The notes under the pieces were generated by a model that saw only the letters and a program-made list of their open reading frames with translations, did not search any database and was not told where the DNA came from. From the NCBI GenBank assembly GCA_963743875.1, contig CAVURM010000001.1, forward strand, positions 1,240,001 through 1,304,000: a DNA stretch of 64,000 nucleotides, written 5' to 3'. Of this stretch, positions 54,709-64,000 are shown piece after piece. Source of the stretch: RHKX01 sp963743875 (GTDB lineage Bacteria; Actinomycetota; Thermoleophilia; Solirubrobacterales; 70-9). A program made the translations under genes and the position numbers. Positions within the stretch are counted from its first letter, which is position 1. Each line of letters starts with the position of its first letter.

Positions 54709-54712
54709 CGGG

Positions 54713-54898
54713 TTACCAGCTCGACTTGGTCATGCCGGGGACGTAGCCCTTATGGGCGGCTTCGCGCAGGCAGATCCGGCAGAGGCCGAACTTGCGGTAG
54801 ACCGCCCTTGAGCGGCCGCACTTGCGGCAGCGGTTGTAGTTGCGGGCCTTGAACTTCGAGCCCGCCTGCTGCTTGACGCGTTGTGAGGTCTTTGCCAT
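54713..54898 (-). CDS. rpsN: 30S ribosomal protein S14 type Z
   Basis: 61 residues: zinc knuckle NRCRKCGRSRAVYRKFGLCRICLRE (two CxxC) and C-terminal GYVPGMTKSSW. Zinc-dependent short S14, typical of actinobacteria. Between rplE and rpsH. Confidence 0.97.
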   Translation of the reverse strand: MAKTSQRVKQQAGSKFKARNYNRCRKCGRSRAVYRKFGLCRICLREAAHKGYVPGMTKSSW

Positions 54899-55720
<822 letters not shown>

Positions 55721-55734
55721 AAGTCGGTTGATCC

Positions 55735-56067
55735 TCAGTCGATCGCCTTGTCGGTGCGCTTGGAGTAGCGGACGCGCTTGCCGTCGGCCACGCGCACGCC
55801 GACCCTCGTCGGCTTGTTGTCGGTCGGGTCGAGCAGGATGACGTTGGAGACGTCGATCGGACCCTCCTTCTCGATGATGCCAGCTTGGTTGGTCTGGGCG
55901 TCGGTCATCGAGCGCGGGCGCTGGTGGCGCTTGACGATGTTTGCACCCTCGACGAAGACCTTGCGGCGCTTCGGGTCGACGCGCAGCACCTTGCCCTGCT
56001 TGCCCTTGTCCTTGCCCGAGGTGACCAGAACCGTGTCATCGGTGCGGATGCGCATGGACTTCGCCAT
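55735..56067 (-). CDS. rplX: 50S ribosomal protein L24
   Basis: 110 residues: MAKSMRIRTDDTVLVTSGKDKGKQGKVLRVDPKRRKVFVEGANIVKRHQRP (KOW motif), and KPTRVGVRVADGKRVRYSKRTDKAID. Start overlaps the rplN stop by one nt. Confidence 0.97.
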   Translation of the reverse strand: MAKSMRIRTDDTVLVTSGKDKGKQGKVLRVDPKRRKVFVEGANIVKRHQRPRSMTDAQTNQAGIIEKEGPIDVSNVILLDPTDNKPTRVGVRVADGKRVRYSKRTDKAID

Positions 56068-56435
56068 CAGATGACCTCCGGAGCGAGGGAGACGATCTTC
56101 ATGAAGTTGCGATCGCGCAGCTCGCGGGCCACCGGGCCGAAAATGCGGGTTCCGCGCGGGTTGTTCTGCGGGTCGATCAGGACCGCAGCGTTCTCGTCGA
56201 AGGCGATGTAGGTGCCGTCGGCACGGCCGATCTGCTTGCGGGTACGGACGACGACGGCCTGGACGACCTCGCCCTTGCGGACGCCGCCCCGAGGGGTCGC
56301 GTGCTTGACCGTTGCGGTGATCGTGTCGCCGACGCTGGCGTAGCGGCGATGGTGACCGCCCTTGACGCGGATGCAGAGAATCTCCCGTGCACCCGAGTTG
56401 TCGGCGACCTTGAGTCGGCTCTCCTGCTGGATCAT
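56067..56435 (-). CDS. rplN: 50S ribosomal protein L14
   Basis: 122 residues: MIQQESRLKVADNSGAREILCIRVKGG, TITATVKHATPRGGVRKGEVVQAVVVRTRK, and the end RGTRIFGPVARELRDRNFMKIVSLAPEVI. Complete. Confidence 0.98.
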   Translation of the reverse strand: MIQQESRLKVADNSGAREILCIRVKGGHHRRYASVGDTITATVKHATPRGGVRKGEVVQAVVVRTRKQIGRADGTYIAFDENAAVLIDPQNNPRGTRIFGPVARELRDRNFMKIVSLAPEVI

Positions 56436-56441
56436 CGGTCG

Positions 56442-57150
56442 CTACTCGGCCTTCTCGAGGATCTCGGTCAGGCGCCAATGCTTGGTCTTCGACATCGGGC
56501 GGGTCTCCACCAGGCGCACGGTGTCGCCGGGGCCGGCCTCGTTGCGCTCGTCGTGAGCGTGGTACATCTTCGAGCTCCGGATCACCTTTTCGTAGGCGGG
56601 GTGGCGGCGGGCGCTCTCGACCTTGACCGTGATGGTCTTGTCCATCTTGTCGGAGACGACGATGCCCTGGCGGACCTTCGGGTTGCCGGGCGTCGGCGCC
56701 GCTGCCTCGGTCCCGGAACCGGAGCCCTTGCCGGCGGCCTTGGCGCGCACGGCGCCCCTGCCCTTGCGGTAACGGCTCCGCTCGGCGGCCTTGCGCTTGC
56801 GCTCGGCGAGCCGTCGCTCGATCCGCTCCTCGGGAGTGAGCGCGGGGCCGGCCTCGCCAGTGTGGGCGGAGCGCTTGGCACGGCGAAGATCCTTCGGGTG
56901 GGCAACGGGTTCCGGTTCGGCGTCGGGCTTCTTCGCGGCCGCAGGCGGGCGCAGCTTCCTCGGCGGGGGCCTCCTCGGCCACGGGCTCTTCGGCCGGAGC
57001 TTCCTCGGCGGCGGGCTCCTCTGCCGGAGTCTCCTCGGCGGCGGGCTCCTCTGCGGGGGCCTCCTCGGCCACGGGCTCCTCAACGGGAGCTTCGGGAGTC
57101 TCCTCGGGCACTTCGGTCTCTTCAGTCTTGTCGTTCTCTTCTTCAGCCAT
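56442..57150 (-). CDS. rpsQ: 30S ribosomal protein S17 with very long N-terminal extension and a one-base frameshift
   Basis: The S17 core lies at the C-terminus: GIVVSDKMDKTITVKVESARRHPAYEKVIRSSKMYHAHDERNEAGPGDTVRLVETRPMSKTKHWRLTEILE. About 150 residues precede it: first an acidic (E/A/P) repeat region from MAEEENDKTEETEVPEE, then AAAKKPDAEPEPVAHPKDLRRAKRSA and a basic RKRKAAERSRYRKGRG segment. The two parts are in different frames; one base too many lies within 56941-56950 (minus GCC-T-GCG). Joined length about 235 residues versus 80-90 usual. Related actinobacterial S17 proteins also have acidic extensions, to my recollection. Confidence 0.88.
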
Positions 57151-57152
57151 CT

Positions 57153-57362
57153 CTACTTCAGTTCCTTCTCGAGGTCGATGCCCCGCTGGCGCGCAACGGT
57201 CAGGAGTCGGGCGAGGTCACGTCGGGCGTGACCCAGGCGCGAGCTGTTCTCGAGCTCTCCGGTCGCATTGCGCAGACGCAGGTTGAAAGATTCGCGACGC
57301 GCTTCCTTGAGCGCCTCGACGAGCTCGGGGTCTCCCATCTGGTGAACCTCTGAGCCCTTCAT
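57153..57362 (-). CDS. rpmC: 50S ribosomal protein L29
   Basis: 69 residues: ELVEALKEARRESFNLRLRNATGELENSSRLGHARRDLARLLTVARQRGIDLEKELK, a complete helical L29. Overlaps the rplP stop by 4 nt. Confidence 0.96.
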   Translation of the reverse strand: MKGSEVHQMGDPELVEALKEARRESFNLRLRNATGELENSSRLGHARRDLARLLTVARQRGIDLEKELK

Positions 57363-57775
57363 TGATGATGACCCTTCTTGACGAACTTGGTCTTCACGGG
57401 CAGCTTCGTTCCGGCCAGCTCCATCGCCTCGCGAGCGAGCTCCTCCGGGACGCCGGAGAGCTCGAACATGACCCGACCGGGCTTGACCACGGCCACCCAG
57501 CCCTCCGGATTGCCCTTGCCCTTACCCATGCGGGTCTCGGCCGGCTTCTTCGTGTAGGGCTTGTCGGGGAAGATCGTGATCCAGACCTTGCCGCCGCGCT
57601 TGATCTTGCGGGTCATCGCGACTCGGGCCGCCTCGATCTGGCGGTTGGTGACCCAGGCGCGATCCAGCGACTTCAGGCCGTACTCGCCGAAGGTCACCTG
57701 GGTGCCGCCCTTGGAGAAGCCGCGCATCCGGCCTCGGTGCTGCTTGCGGTGCTTGACCCGCTTCGGACTGAGCAT
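57359..57775 (-). CDS. rplP: 50S ribosomal protein L16
   Basis: 138 residues: MLSPKRVKHRKQHRGRMRGFSKGGTQVTFGEYGLKSLDRAWVTNRQIEAARVAMTR, KVWITIFPDKPYTKKPAETRMGKGKGNPEGWVAVVKPGRVMFELSGV. The Arg81-type region (PAETRMGKGKG) that is hydroxylated in E. coli is present. Confidence 0.98.
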   Translation of the reverse strand: MLSPKRVKHRKQHRGRMRGFSKGGTQVTFGEYGLKSLDRAWVTNRQIEAARVAMTRKIKRGGKVWITIFPDKPYTKKPAETRMGKGKGNPEGWVAVVKPGRVMFELSGVPEELAREAMELAGTKLPVKTKFVKKGHHQ

Positions 57776-58546
57776 CTAGTTACGTCCTCCCTGACGGCCG
57801 CCGCCCTGGCGACCGCCCTGGCCGCCGGGACCGCCTTCGGAGCCCGGCCGGCGCAGCGTGCGCTCGTTCGGCCGGCGTCCGCGGCCGCCCAGTTCCTCGT
57901 TCTCGCCGGGGCCGTAACCCTCGGGCATGATCTCGCCCTTGTTGATCCAGCACTTGACGCCGATCCGGCCGGTCGTGGTCTTGGCCTCGACGAAGCCGTA
58001 GTCGATGTCCGCACGCAGCGTGTGGAGCGGGACGCGGCCGTCGGAGTAGCCCTCGGTCCGGGCCATCTCGGAGCCACCGAGGCGACCTGAGACCTGGACC
58101 TTGACGCCCTTGGCGCCGGAGCGCATGGCCGAGGTGAGGGCGCGCTTCATGGCGCGGCGGAAGGCGACGCGACCCTCGAGCTGCTCGGCGATCGACTGGG
58201 CGACCAGCTTCGCGTCGAGCTCAGGGCGCTTGATCTCGCGGATGTTGACGCGGACGGGCTTGCCGGTGATCGCATGCAGCTCACGGCGCAGGGCGTCGAC
58301 CTCGGAGCCGGACTTACCGATCACGATGCCCGGGCGGGCGGTGTGGATGTCGACGGTGACCTCGCCGCGCTGCTTGCGGATCTCGATGTCGGAGAGTCCG
58401 GCATGGGCGAGCTTGGCCTCGATGTGGCCGCGGATGTTGACGTCCTCGACCAGCGCGTCGGCGAAGTTGCGCTCGTCGAACCAGTTCGACTTCCAATCGT
58501 GGATGTAGCCGACGCGGAAGCCCTCGGGGTTGATCTTCTGTCCCAT
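57776..58546 (-). CDS. rpsC: 30S ribosomal protein S3
   Basis: 256 residues: MGQKINPEGFRVGYIHDWKSNWF, KH domain VTVDIHTARPGIVIGKSGSEVDALR, and C-terminal domain GRLGGSEMARTEGYSDGRVPLHTLRADIDYGFVEAKTTTGRIGVKCWINKGEI. Ends in a Gly/Gln/Arg-rich tail (GGPGGQGGRQGGGRQGG). Forms the mRNA entry site. Confidence 0.97.
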   Translation of the reverse strand: MGQKINPEGFRVGYIHDWKSNWFDERNFADALVEDVNIRGHIEAKLAHAGLSDIEIRKQRGEVTVDIHTARPGIVIGKSGSEVDALRRELHAITGKPVRVNIREIKRPELDAKLVAQSIAEQLEGRVAFRRAMKRALTSAMRSGAKGVKVQVSGRLGGSEMARTEGYSDGRVPLHTLRADIDYGFVEAKTTTGRIGVKCWINKGEIMPEGYGPGENEELGGRGRRPNERTLRRPGSEGGPGGQGGRQGGGRQGGRN

Positions 58547-58565
58547 AACTAAGTCCTAGTTCCTG

Positions 58566-58952
58566 TCAGTCCGCGTCGGGGATCGGGGTGAGGGTGATGT
58601 TGATGTGGCTGCTGCGCTTCTCGATCCGGGTCGCGCGGCCACGGGCGCGAGGACGGTAGCGACGCATCGTCGGTCCCTCGTCGACGGAGATGCTCGTGAT
58701 CCGCAGCTCCTCGGGATCGAGGTCGTAGTTGTTCTCGGCGTTTGCGGCGGCGGAGCGAACCAGCTTCAGCACCGGCACCGAGGCACCTCGTGGCGAGAAG
58801 TTGAGCAGGGCGATCGCCTGCTCGACCTCGAGGCCGCGAATCTGGTCGGCGACGAGCCTCACCTTGCGGGGGGCGGTGCGCACGTAGCGCGCCTTGGCGT
58901 GCACGAGCTGCACGTCGTCGGCAACGGTCTTGTCCCGGGTCGGAGCAGCCAT
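58566..58952 (-). CDS. rplV: 50S ribosomal protein L22
   Basis: 128 residues: VHAKARYVRTAPRKVRLVADQIRGLEVEQAIALLNFSPRGASVPVLKLVRSAAANAENN and the end YRPRARGRATRIEKRSSHINITL, with the loop that reaches the exit tunnel. Overlaps rpsS by one nt. Confidence 0.98.
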   Translation of the reverse strand: MAAPTRDKTVADDVQLVHAKARYVRTAPRKVRLVADQIRGLEVEQAIALLNFSPRGASVPVLKLVRSAAANAENNYDLDPEELRITSISVDEGPTMRRYRPRARGRATRIEKRSSHINITLTPIPDAD

Positions 58953-59230
58953 CAGCGGTCGTCGCCCTTCTTGGCACCGGAGTGGGCACGGAAGGTGCGG
59001 GTCGGGGCGAACTCGCCGAGCTTGTGGCCGACCATCGACTCCGAAACGAACACGGGCACGTGCTTACGGCCGTCGTGTACGGCGATCGTGTGACCGACCA
59101 TCTCCGGGAAGACCGTCGAACGACGGGACCAGGTCTTGACCATCTGCTTGGTGCCCGAGCTGTTCATCGCCTCGATGCGCGCCAGCAGGCGTTCCTCGAT
59201 GTAGGGGCCCTTCTTGGTTGAACGTCCCAT
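58952..59230 (-). CDS. rpsS: 30S ribosomal protein S19
   Basis: 92 residues: MGRSTKKGPYIEERLLARIEAMNSSGTKQMVKTWSRRSTVFPEMVGHTIAVHDGRKHVPVFVSESMVGHKLGEFAPTRTFRAH. Complete. Confidence 0.98.
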   Translation of the reverse strand: MGRSTKKGPYIEERLLARIEAMNSSGTKQMVKTWSRRSTVFPEMVGHTIAVHDGRKHVPVFVSESMVGHKLGEFAPTRTFRAHSGAKKGDDR

Positions 59231-59233
59231 GGC

Positions 59234-60082
59234 CTATCTGCCGCCCTTCTTCTTGCCGCGCTTGCGACCACGGACGATCATCTCGCTCGACTGCTTGTTC
59301 TTCTTCCGGGTCCGGTAGCCCAGCGTCGGCTTGCCCCAAGGGGTCTTGGGGTGGCCACCGGGGCCCTTGTGGGCCTCGCCGCCGCCGTGCGGATGGTCGA
59401 CCGGGTTCATCGCGATACCGCGACTCTGCGGGCGCTTGCCCTTGTGGCGGCTGCGCCCGGCCTTGCCGACCGTGACGTTCTGGTGCTCGGCGTTGGAGAG
59501 GTTTCCGATCGTCGCCCGGCACTCGGCGCGGACCATGCGCATCTCCGAGGAGGGCAGGCGAAGCGTGATCATGTCGCCCTCCTTGGCGACGACCTGAATC
59601 GCCGTGCCGGCGGCGCGACCCATGCGCCCGCCCTGGCCCGGCTTCAGCTCGACGTTGTGGACGACGGTGCCGGTCGGGATCTGGCCGAGCTCGAGCGTAT
59701 TGCCAGCCCGAATGTCCGATCCGGTACCGGACGAGACGGTGTCGCCGACCTGCACGCCCGCCGGGGCGAGGATGTAGGCCTTGGCGCCGTCGGCATAGTG
59801 GAGAAGAGCGATGTAGGTGGTGCGGTTCGGGTCGTACTCGATCGTCGCGACCTTGGCGGGAACGCCGTCCTTGGTCCGCTTGAAGTCGATCTGCCGGTAC
59901 TTGCGCTTCGCTCCGCCGCCGCGATGGCGTGCGGTCACGCGACCGTAGGAGTTACGGCCTCCGGTGCTCTTCTTGCCCTTGGTCAGCTTCTTGTTCGGCT
60001 TCGAGGTCGTGACCTCGGAACGGTCCTGGTAGGTCGCGAAGCGGCGACCCGGGCTGGTTGGTTTTGTCTTGCGAATCGGCAT
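59234..60082 (-). CDS. rplB: 50S ribosomal protein L2
   Basis: 282 residues: MPIRKTKPTSPGRRFATYQD, NSYGRVTARHRGGGAKRKYRQIDFKR, HNVELKPGQGGRMGRAAGTAIQVVAKEG, and GIAMNPVDHPHGGGEAHKGPGGHPKTPWGKPTLGYRTRKK with the catalytic-region His. Complete. Confidence 0.98.
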   Translation of the reverse strand: MPIRKTKPTSPGRRFATYQDRSEVTTSKPNKKLTKGKKSTGGRNSYGRVTARHRGGGAKRKYRQIDFKRTKDGVPAKVATIEYDPNRTTYIALLHYADGAKAYILAPAGVQVGDTVSSGTGSDIRAGNTLELGQIPTGTVVHNVELKPGQGGRMGRAAGTAIQVVAKEGDMITLRLPSSEMRMVRAECRATIGNLSNAEHQNVTVGKAGRSRHKGKRPQSRGIAMNPVDHPHGGGEAHKGPGGHPKTPWGKPTLGYRTRKKNKQSSEMIVRGRKRGKKKGGR

Positions 60083-60109
60083 AGGTGAACTCAGTAATCC
60101 TTCTGGCGG

Positions 60110-60400
60110 CTACTCCGCCGCACCCTCGAACAGCTCGATCTGGTCGCCGGGCGCAAGCTCGACGATGGCCTTCTTCCAGGCACGGGTCTTGCCGCTGTGC
60201 AGACCGCGGCGCTTCGGCTTCGAACGGACGCGCGAGGTCCTGACCGCGACGACCTTGACGCCGAAGATCTCGGAGACGGCGTGGGAGATCTGGGTCTTGT
60301 GGGCGCGGTCGTTGACGCGAAAGGTGTACTTGCCCTCCGCCATCAGCGCGTAGCTCTTCTCGGAGACGACCGGCTCGACGATTACCTGGCGGGGATCCAT
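60110..60400 (-). CDS. rplW: 50S ribosomal protein L23
   Basis: 96 residues: MDPRQVIVEPVVSEKSYALMAEGKYTFRVNDRAHKTQISHAVSEIFGVKVVAVRTSRVRSKPKRRGLHSGKTRAWKKAIVELAPGDQIELFEG. Signal-recognition-particle docking site at the tunnel exit. One-nt overlap with rplD. Confidence 0.98.
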   Translation of the reverse strand: MDPRQVIVEPVVSEKSYALMAEGKYTFRVNDRAHKTQISHAVSEIFGVKVVAVRTSRVRSKPKRRGLHSGKTRAWKKAIVELAPGDQIELFEGAAE

Positions 60401-61110
60401 CAGTCGTCGCTCCCCTCGGGGGCGGCCTCGTCGGAGCCGTCAGCGTTGGTTCCGCGCTCGACGTCGGCGACGCGGGCGGCGAGAATCTCGATGGCGCCCT
60501 CGGATGCGATCAGCGATCGGTGCCCGATGATCTCGGCCACGCCGACGCCGTTGGCGGTGACGACCGAGACGCGAGGGATGTTGCGGTAGCTCTTCGCCGC
60601 GGCTTCCTCCTCACCGGTGATCACGACCAGGGCCGGCAGCTTGCCGCCCCACTTGGTCAGACCCTCGGCCGCCTGCTTGGTGGCGGGCTCGGTGAACGCA
60701 TCGGCGGGCAGGACCGCGATCGAACCGCGATCGGCGTGCACGCTGAGGGCCGAGCGCAGCGCCTTGCGACGGGCCTTGCGGTTGACCTTGAAGGTGTAGT
60801 TGCGGGGCTTGGTCGCGAACGCGTTGCCGCCGCCGCGACGGTGGGGAACGCTGAGCGCACCGACGCGGGCCCGGCCTGTGCCCTTCTGGCGCCATGCCTT
60901 GGCACCGGTCATCGCGACCTCGCCTCGGGTCAGGCTCGAGTGGGTGCCCTGGCGGCGCGCGTTCATGTCGGCGCGAGCGGCCTCGTGGACGAGCGTCTCG
61001 TTGTAGGGCTCGGTGAATACGGCCTCGGGGAGGGCCGACTTGGTCGACTTGCCGATGGTGTTCACCTTCAATGACTTCGCAGGCTGTGACTTCGCGGGCT
61101 GATCAGCCAT
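60400..61110 (-). CDS. rplD: 50S ribosomal protein L4
   Basis: 236 residues from the ATG at 61110, which overlaps rplC by 8 nt. Seen: ALPEAVFTEPYNETLVHEAARADMNARRQGTHSSLTRGEVAMTGAKAWRQKGTGRARVGALSVPHRRGGGNAFATKPRNY (tunnel loop). It ends in an acidic tail GTNADGSDEAAPEGSDD. In many bacteria L4 also represses the S10 operon. Confidence 0.97.
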   Translation of the reverse strand: MADQPAKSQPAKSLKVNTIGKSTKSALPEAVFTEPYNETLVHEAARADMNARRQGTHSSLTRGEVAMTGAKAWRQKGTGRARVGALSVPHRRGGGNAFATKPRNYTFKVNRKARRKALRSALSVHADRGSIAVLPADAFTEPATKQAAEGLTKWGGKLPALVVITGEEEAAAKSYRNIPRVSVVTANGVGVAEIIGHRSLIASEGAIEILAARVADVERGTNADGSDEAAPEGSDD

Positions 61111-61720
61111 CGGTACGCACCTCCACGGTGCCGTTCTTCGGGCCCGGGATCGATCCACGGAGCATCAGCAGATGCTTGTCGGCGTCGACGCGGAAGACCT
61201 CGAGCCCCTTCTGGGTGACGCGCTTGCCGCCCATCCGGCCCGGCATCTTGCGGCCCTTGAACACGCGGGCCGGGTCGGCGCTGGCGCCGATCGAACCCGG
61301 CGCGCGGACGTTGTGGGAGCCGTGGCTGACGGGTCCGCGGCTGAAGTTGTGGCGCTTGATCGTGCCCTGGAAGCCCTTGCCGATGGCGACGGCCGAGACC
61401 TTGACCGTCTGGCCGGGCTCGAACTCGGCCACCGTGACCTCACCGCCGAGCTCGACCTCGCCCTCGAAGTCGCGAAACTCGACGAGGTGCTTGAGCGGCG
61501 GCGAGTCGGTCTTTGCCAGGTGGCCGAGGCGCCCCTTGGTCAGCTTGCGCTCGGCGACCTCGTTCCAGCCGAGCTGCACGGCCGAGTATCCGTCGGCCTC
61601 GTCGGTGCGAACCGCGGTCACGCGGTTGGGTGCGGCCTCGATCACCGTCACGGGCACGGACTCGCCCTCTTCGGTGAAGAGCTGGGTCATTCCGATCTTT
61701 TTTCCGAGGATCGCTGGCAT
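61103..61720 (-). CDS. rplC: 50S ribosomal protein L3
   Basis: 205 residues: MPAILGKKIGMTQLFTEEGESVPVTVIEA, GQTVKVSAVAIGKGFQGTIKRHNFSRGPVSHGSHNVRAPGSIGASADPARVFKGRKMPGRMGGKRVTQKGLEVF. Contains the W-finger region HNFSRGPVSHGS near the peptidyl transferase centre. Confidence 0.98.
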   Translation of the reverse strand: MPAILGKKIGMTQLFTEEGESVPVTVIEAAPNRVTAVRTDEADGYSAVQLGWNEVAERKLTKGRLGHLAKTDSPPLKHLVEFRDFEGEVELGGEVTVAEFEPGQTVKVSAVAIGKGFQGTIKRHNFSRGPVSHGSHNVRAPGSIGASADPARVFKGRKMPGRMGGKRVTQKGLEVFRVDADKHLLMLRGSIPGPKNGTVEVRTDG

Positions 61721-61729
61721 GAATTCGGG

Positions 61730-62050
61730 TTAGAGACGGATCTCCACGTCGACGCCGGCGGGGAGGTTCTCGATCCGCTGCAGCTCGTCGATCGTCTTCG
61801 GGGTCGGGTCGTTGATGTCGATCAACCGCTTGTGGGTACGGATCTCGAAGTGCTCGCGGGAGTCCTTGTCCTTGAACGGCGAGCGAATCACGCAGTAGAC
61901 GTTCTTGGAGGTGGGCAGGGGGACGGGTCCCGAGACGGTTGCGCCGGTGCGCTGCGCCGTCTCGACGATCTCGCTGGCGGCCCGGTCGATGGCGTCGTGG
62001 TCGTACGCCTTCAGCCGGATCCTGATCTTGCTTGCGGTGATCGTTGACAC
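61730..62050 (-). CDS. rpsJ: 30S ribosomal protein S10
   Basis: 106 residues from GTG: KIRIRLKAYDHDAIDRAASEIVETAQRTGATVSGPVPLPTSKNVYCVIRSPFKDKDSREHFEIRTHKRLIDINDPTPKTID. First gene of the S10 operon, 164 bp downstream of tuf. Also NusE in antitermination. Confidence 0.98.
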   Translation of the reverse strand: MSTITASKIRIRLKAYDHDAIDRAASEIVETAQRTGATVSGPVPLPTSKNVYCVIRSPFKDKDSREHFEIRTHKRLIDINDPTPKTIDELQRIENLPAGVDVEIRL

Positions 62051-62078
62051 CTTTGTCGTTCCTTGCTTCCTTCTGTCG

Positions 62079-62170
62079 GTCTATGTGTCGTGGGGCGCGT
62101 TCGGGGCGCCGCGTTCCGTATTCGCTACGCGTGCGTCGCGAATACGGGGGGCGGCGCCCCGGGTCTATGT
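62079..62170. repeat. 60-bp hairpin between 9-bp direct repeats in the tuf-rpsJ gap
   Basis: CGGGGCGCCGC (62102-62112) / GCGGCGCCCCG (62151-62161) and inner CGTATTCGC (62117-62125) / GCGAATACG (62138-62146) form a long perfect-armed hairpin with a 4x4 internal loop. GGTCTATGT occurs exactly at 62079-62087 and 62162-62170. Could act as terminator/attenuator between tuf and the S10 operon; no T-tract follows on either side. Confidence 0.65.
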
Positions 62171-62200
62171 CCTTGCAGCCGACCGGTGGGCCGGCGCTAC

Positions 62201-62214
62201 TTACTCGTTACTCG

Positions 62215-62221
<7 letters not shown>
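62201..62221 (-). repeat. Three tandem heptamers placing TAA in all three frames after tuf
   Basis: CGAGTAA occurs three times in a row on the minus strand, starting with the last codon of tuf and its TAA stop. Since 7 is not a multiple of 3, the three TAAs fall in all three frames. Confidence 0.9.
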
Positions 62222-63402
<1,181 letters not shown>

Positions 63403-63514
63403 CGTTCTCTCTCGTGTTCCTCTCTCGGGGCTGGTCCCGATCGTTTACGTCTTGAGTGCTGTTTAGGCTTGGCGTCGGGCGCAGCCGTGAACCGGAGTTC
63501 CGGCCAACCGGCCC

Positions 63515-63520
63515 AATATA
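63515..63520 (-). promoter_or_regulatory. Candidate -10 element (TATATT) for tuf
   Basis: TATATT on the minus strand in the 194-bp fusA-tuf gap, about 110 nt before the tuf start. It is one of few AT-only hexamers around. The -35 is not clear. Confidence 0.4.
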
Positions 63521-63596
63521 AGTGAAGACCGGCCGTACGTGCGATCCGCCTGTGCGGACGACACTGTGTGCTCGGCTTCGATCGAGTGGGAAATGT

Positions 63597-64000
63597 TCAT
63601 GATGCGGCTCCGACCGGGTCGCCGGCTTTGTGCTCGACGATCTCCTCGGCGATGTTCGTCGGGACCTCCTCGTAGCGGGAGAACTGCATCGTGTAGGACG
63701 CGCGGCCCTGGGTCGCCGAGCGGAGGTCGCCGACGTAGCCGAACATCTCGCTCAGCGGCACGGTGGCGCTGACCACGAGGGCGTTGCCTCGCGGCTCCTG
63801 GCCGGCGAGCTTGCCGCGGCGGCGGGCGAGGTCTCCGATCACGTCGCCGAGGAAGTCCTCGGGCGTCACCACCTCGACTTCCATGACGGGCTCGAGCAGA
63901 ACGGGCTTGGCCCGCTTGGCCGCCTCCTGGACCGCCATCGAGCCGGCGATCTTGAACGCCATCTCGGATGAGTCCACGTCGTGGTAGGAACCGTCGATCA
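63597..64000 (-). CDS. fusA: Elongation factor G (C-terminal 134 residues; continues beyond window)
   Basis: The visible part holds EF-G domains IV/V: DGSYHDVDSSEMAFKIAGSMAVQEAAKRAKPVLLEPVMEVEVVTPEDFLGDVIGDLARRRGKLAGQEPRG, VSATVPLSEMFGYVGDLRSATQGRASYTMQFSRYEEVP. Translocase GTPase; its G-domain is outside the window. Order fusA-tuf-rpsJ is the usual str-S10 arrangement. Confidence 0.96.
   Translation of the reverse strand, partial: IDGSYHDVDSSEMAFKIAGSMAVQEAAKRAKPVLLEPVMEVEVVTPEDFLGDVIGDLARRRGKLAGQEPRGNALVVSATVPLSEMFGYVGDLRSATQGRASYTMQFSRYEEVPTNIAEEIVEHKAGDPVGAAS

Overview
The window is GC-rich, densely coded bacterial chromosome with many GTG and TTG starts, frequent 1-, 4- and 8-nt start/stop overlaps, and many first genes that appear leaderless. 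The ribosomal-protein gene order, Zn-type S14, free-standing biotin carrier protein, LemA, ECF sigma factor and split acyl-CoA carboxylase fit a high-GC Actinomycetota chromosome. Thermoleophilia/Solirubrobacterales is my best guess, by inference only. I see no phage, insertion sequence, integrase, CRISPR array or rRNA.

1-16.5 kb, lipid and general metabolism: a partial MFS exporter, an SGNH lipoprotein, two unusual SDR proteins, a metallo-beta-lactamase-fold hydrolase, a PlsC acyltransferase, glycerol kinase, a family 2 glycosyltransferase, a 70-residue biotin carrier protein, VOC and cupin proteins, an aldehyde dehydrogenase, a crotonase, a DNA glycosylase and a two-subunit biotin-dependent acyl-CoA carboxylase. 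16.6-25.8 kb: an esterase, the biotin operon bioB-bioF-bioD-bioA coupled to an SDR gene, an ECF sigma factor with a membrane DUF4349 partner, rubredoxin and a Nudix protein. 26.3-38.6 kb: an uncharacterised gene with a frameshifted SCP2 gene, lemA, sodA, two AMP-forming acyl-CoA ligases, tRNA-Pro(CGG), a cupin/MarR divergent pair, a DsbA-like protein, a small HTH protein, a patatin and a frameshifted PBP4-type peptidase.

38.8-64 kb: ligA-surE-truA, then the alpha, spc and S10 ribosomal operons, tuf and the 3' end of fusA, all on the minus strand. An ABC exporter pair on the plus strand splits this array between map and rpmJ, where infA would normally lie; infA is not in the window.

Two features stand out. 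First, short hairpin elements of two families (three plus four copies) sit directly after stop codons, always in the same orientation to the gene they follow. Loops and outer arms are conserved while stems change with pairing kept, and both families carry CGCTTCGC (one copy altered) in the loop. Two large copies also carry a palindromic cassette whose sequence differs completely between copies. Second, four genes, including rpsH and rpsQ, need exactly one base removed to be read through. Sequencing or assembly error is the simplest explanation, but all four go in the same direction. S17, S5 and L5 also carry long Glu/Ala/Pro-rich tails.
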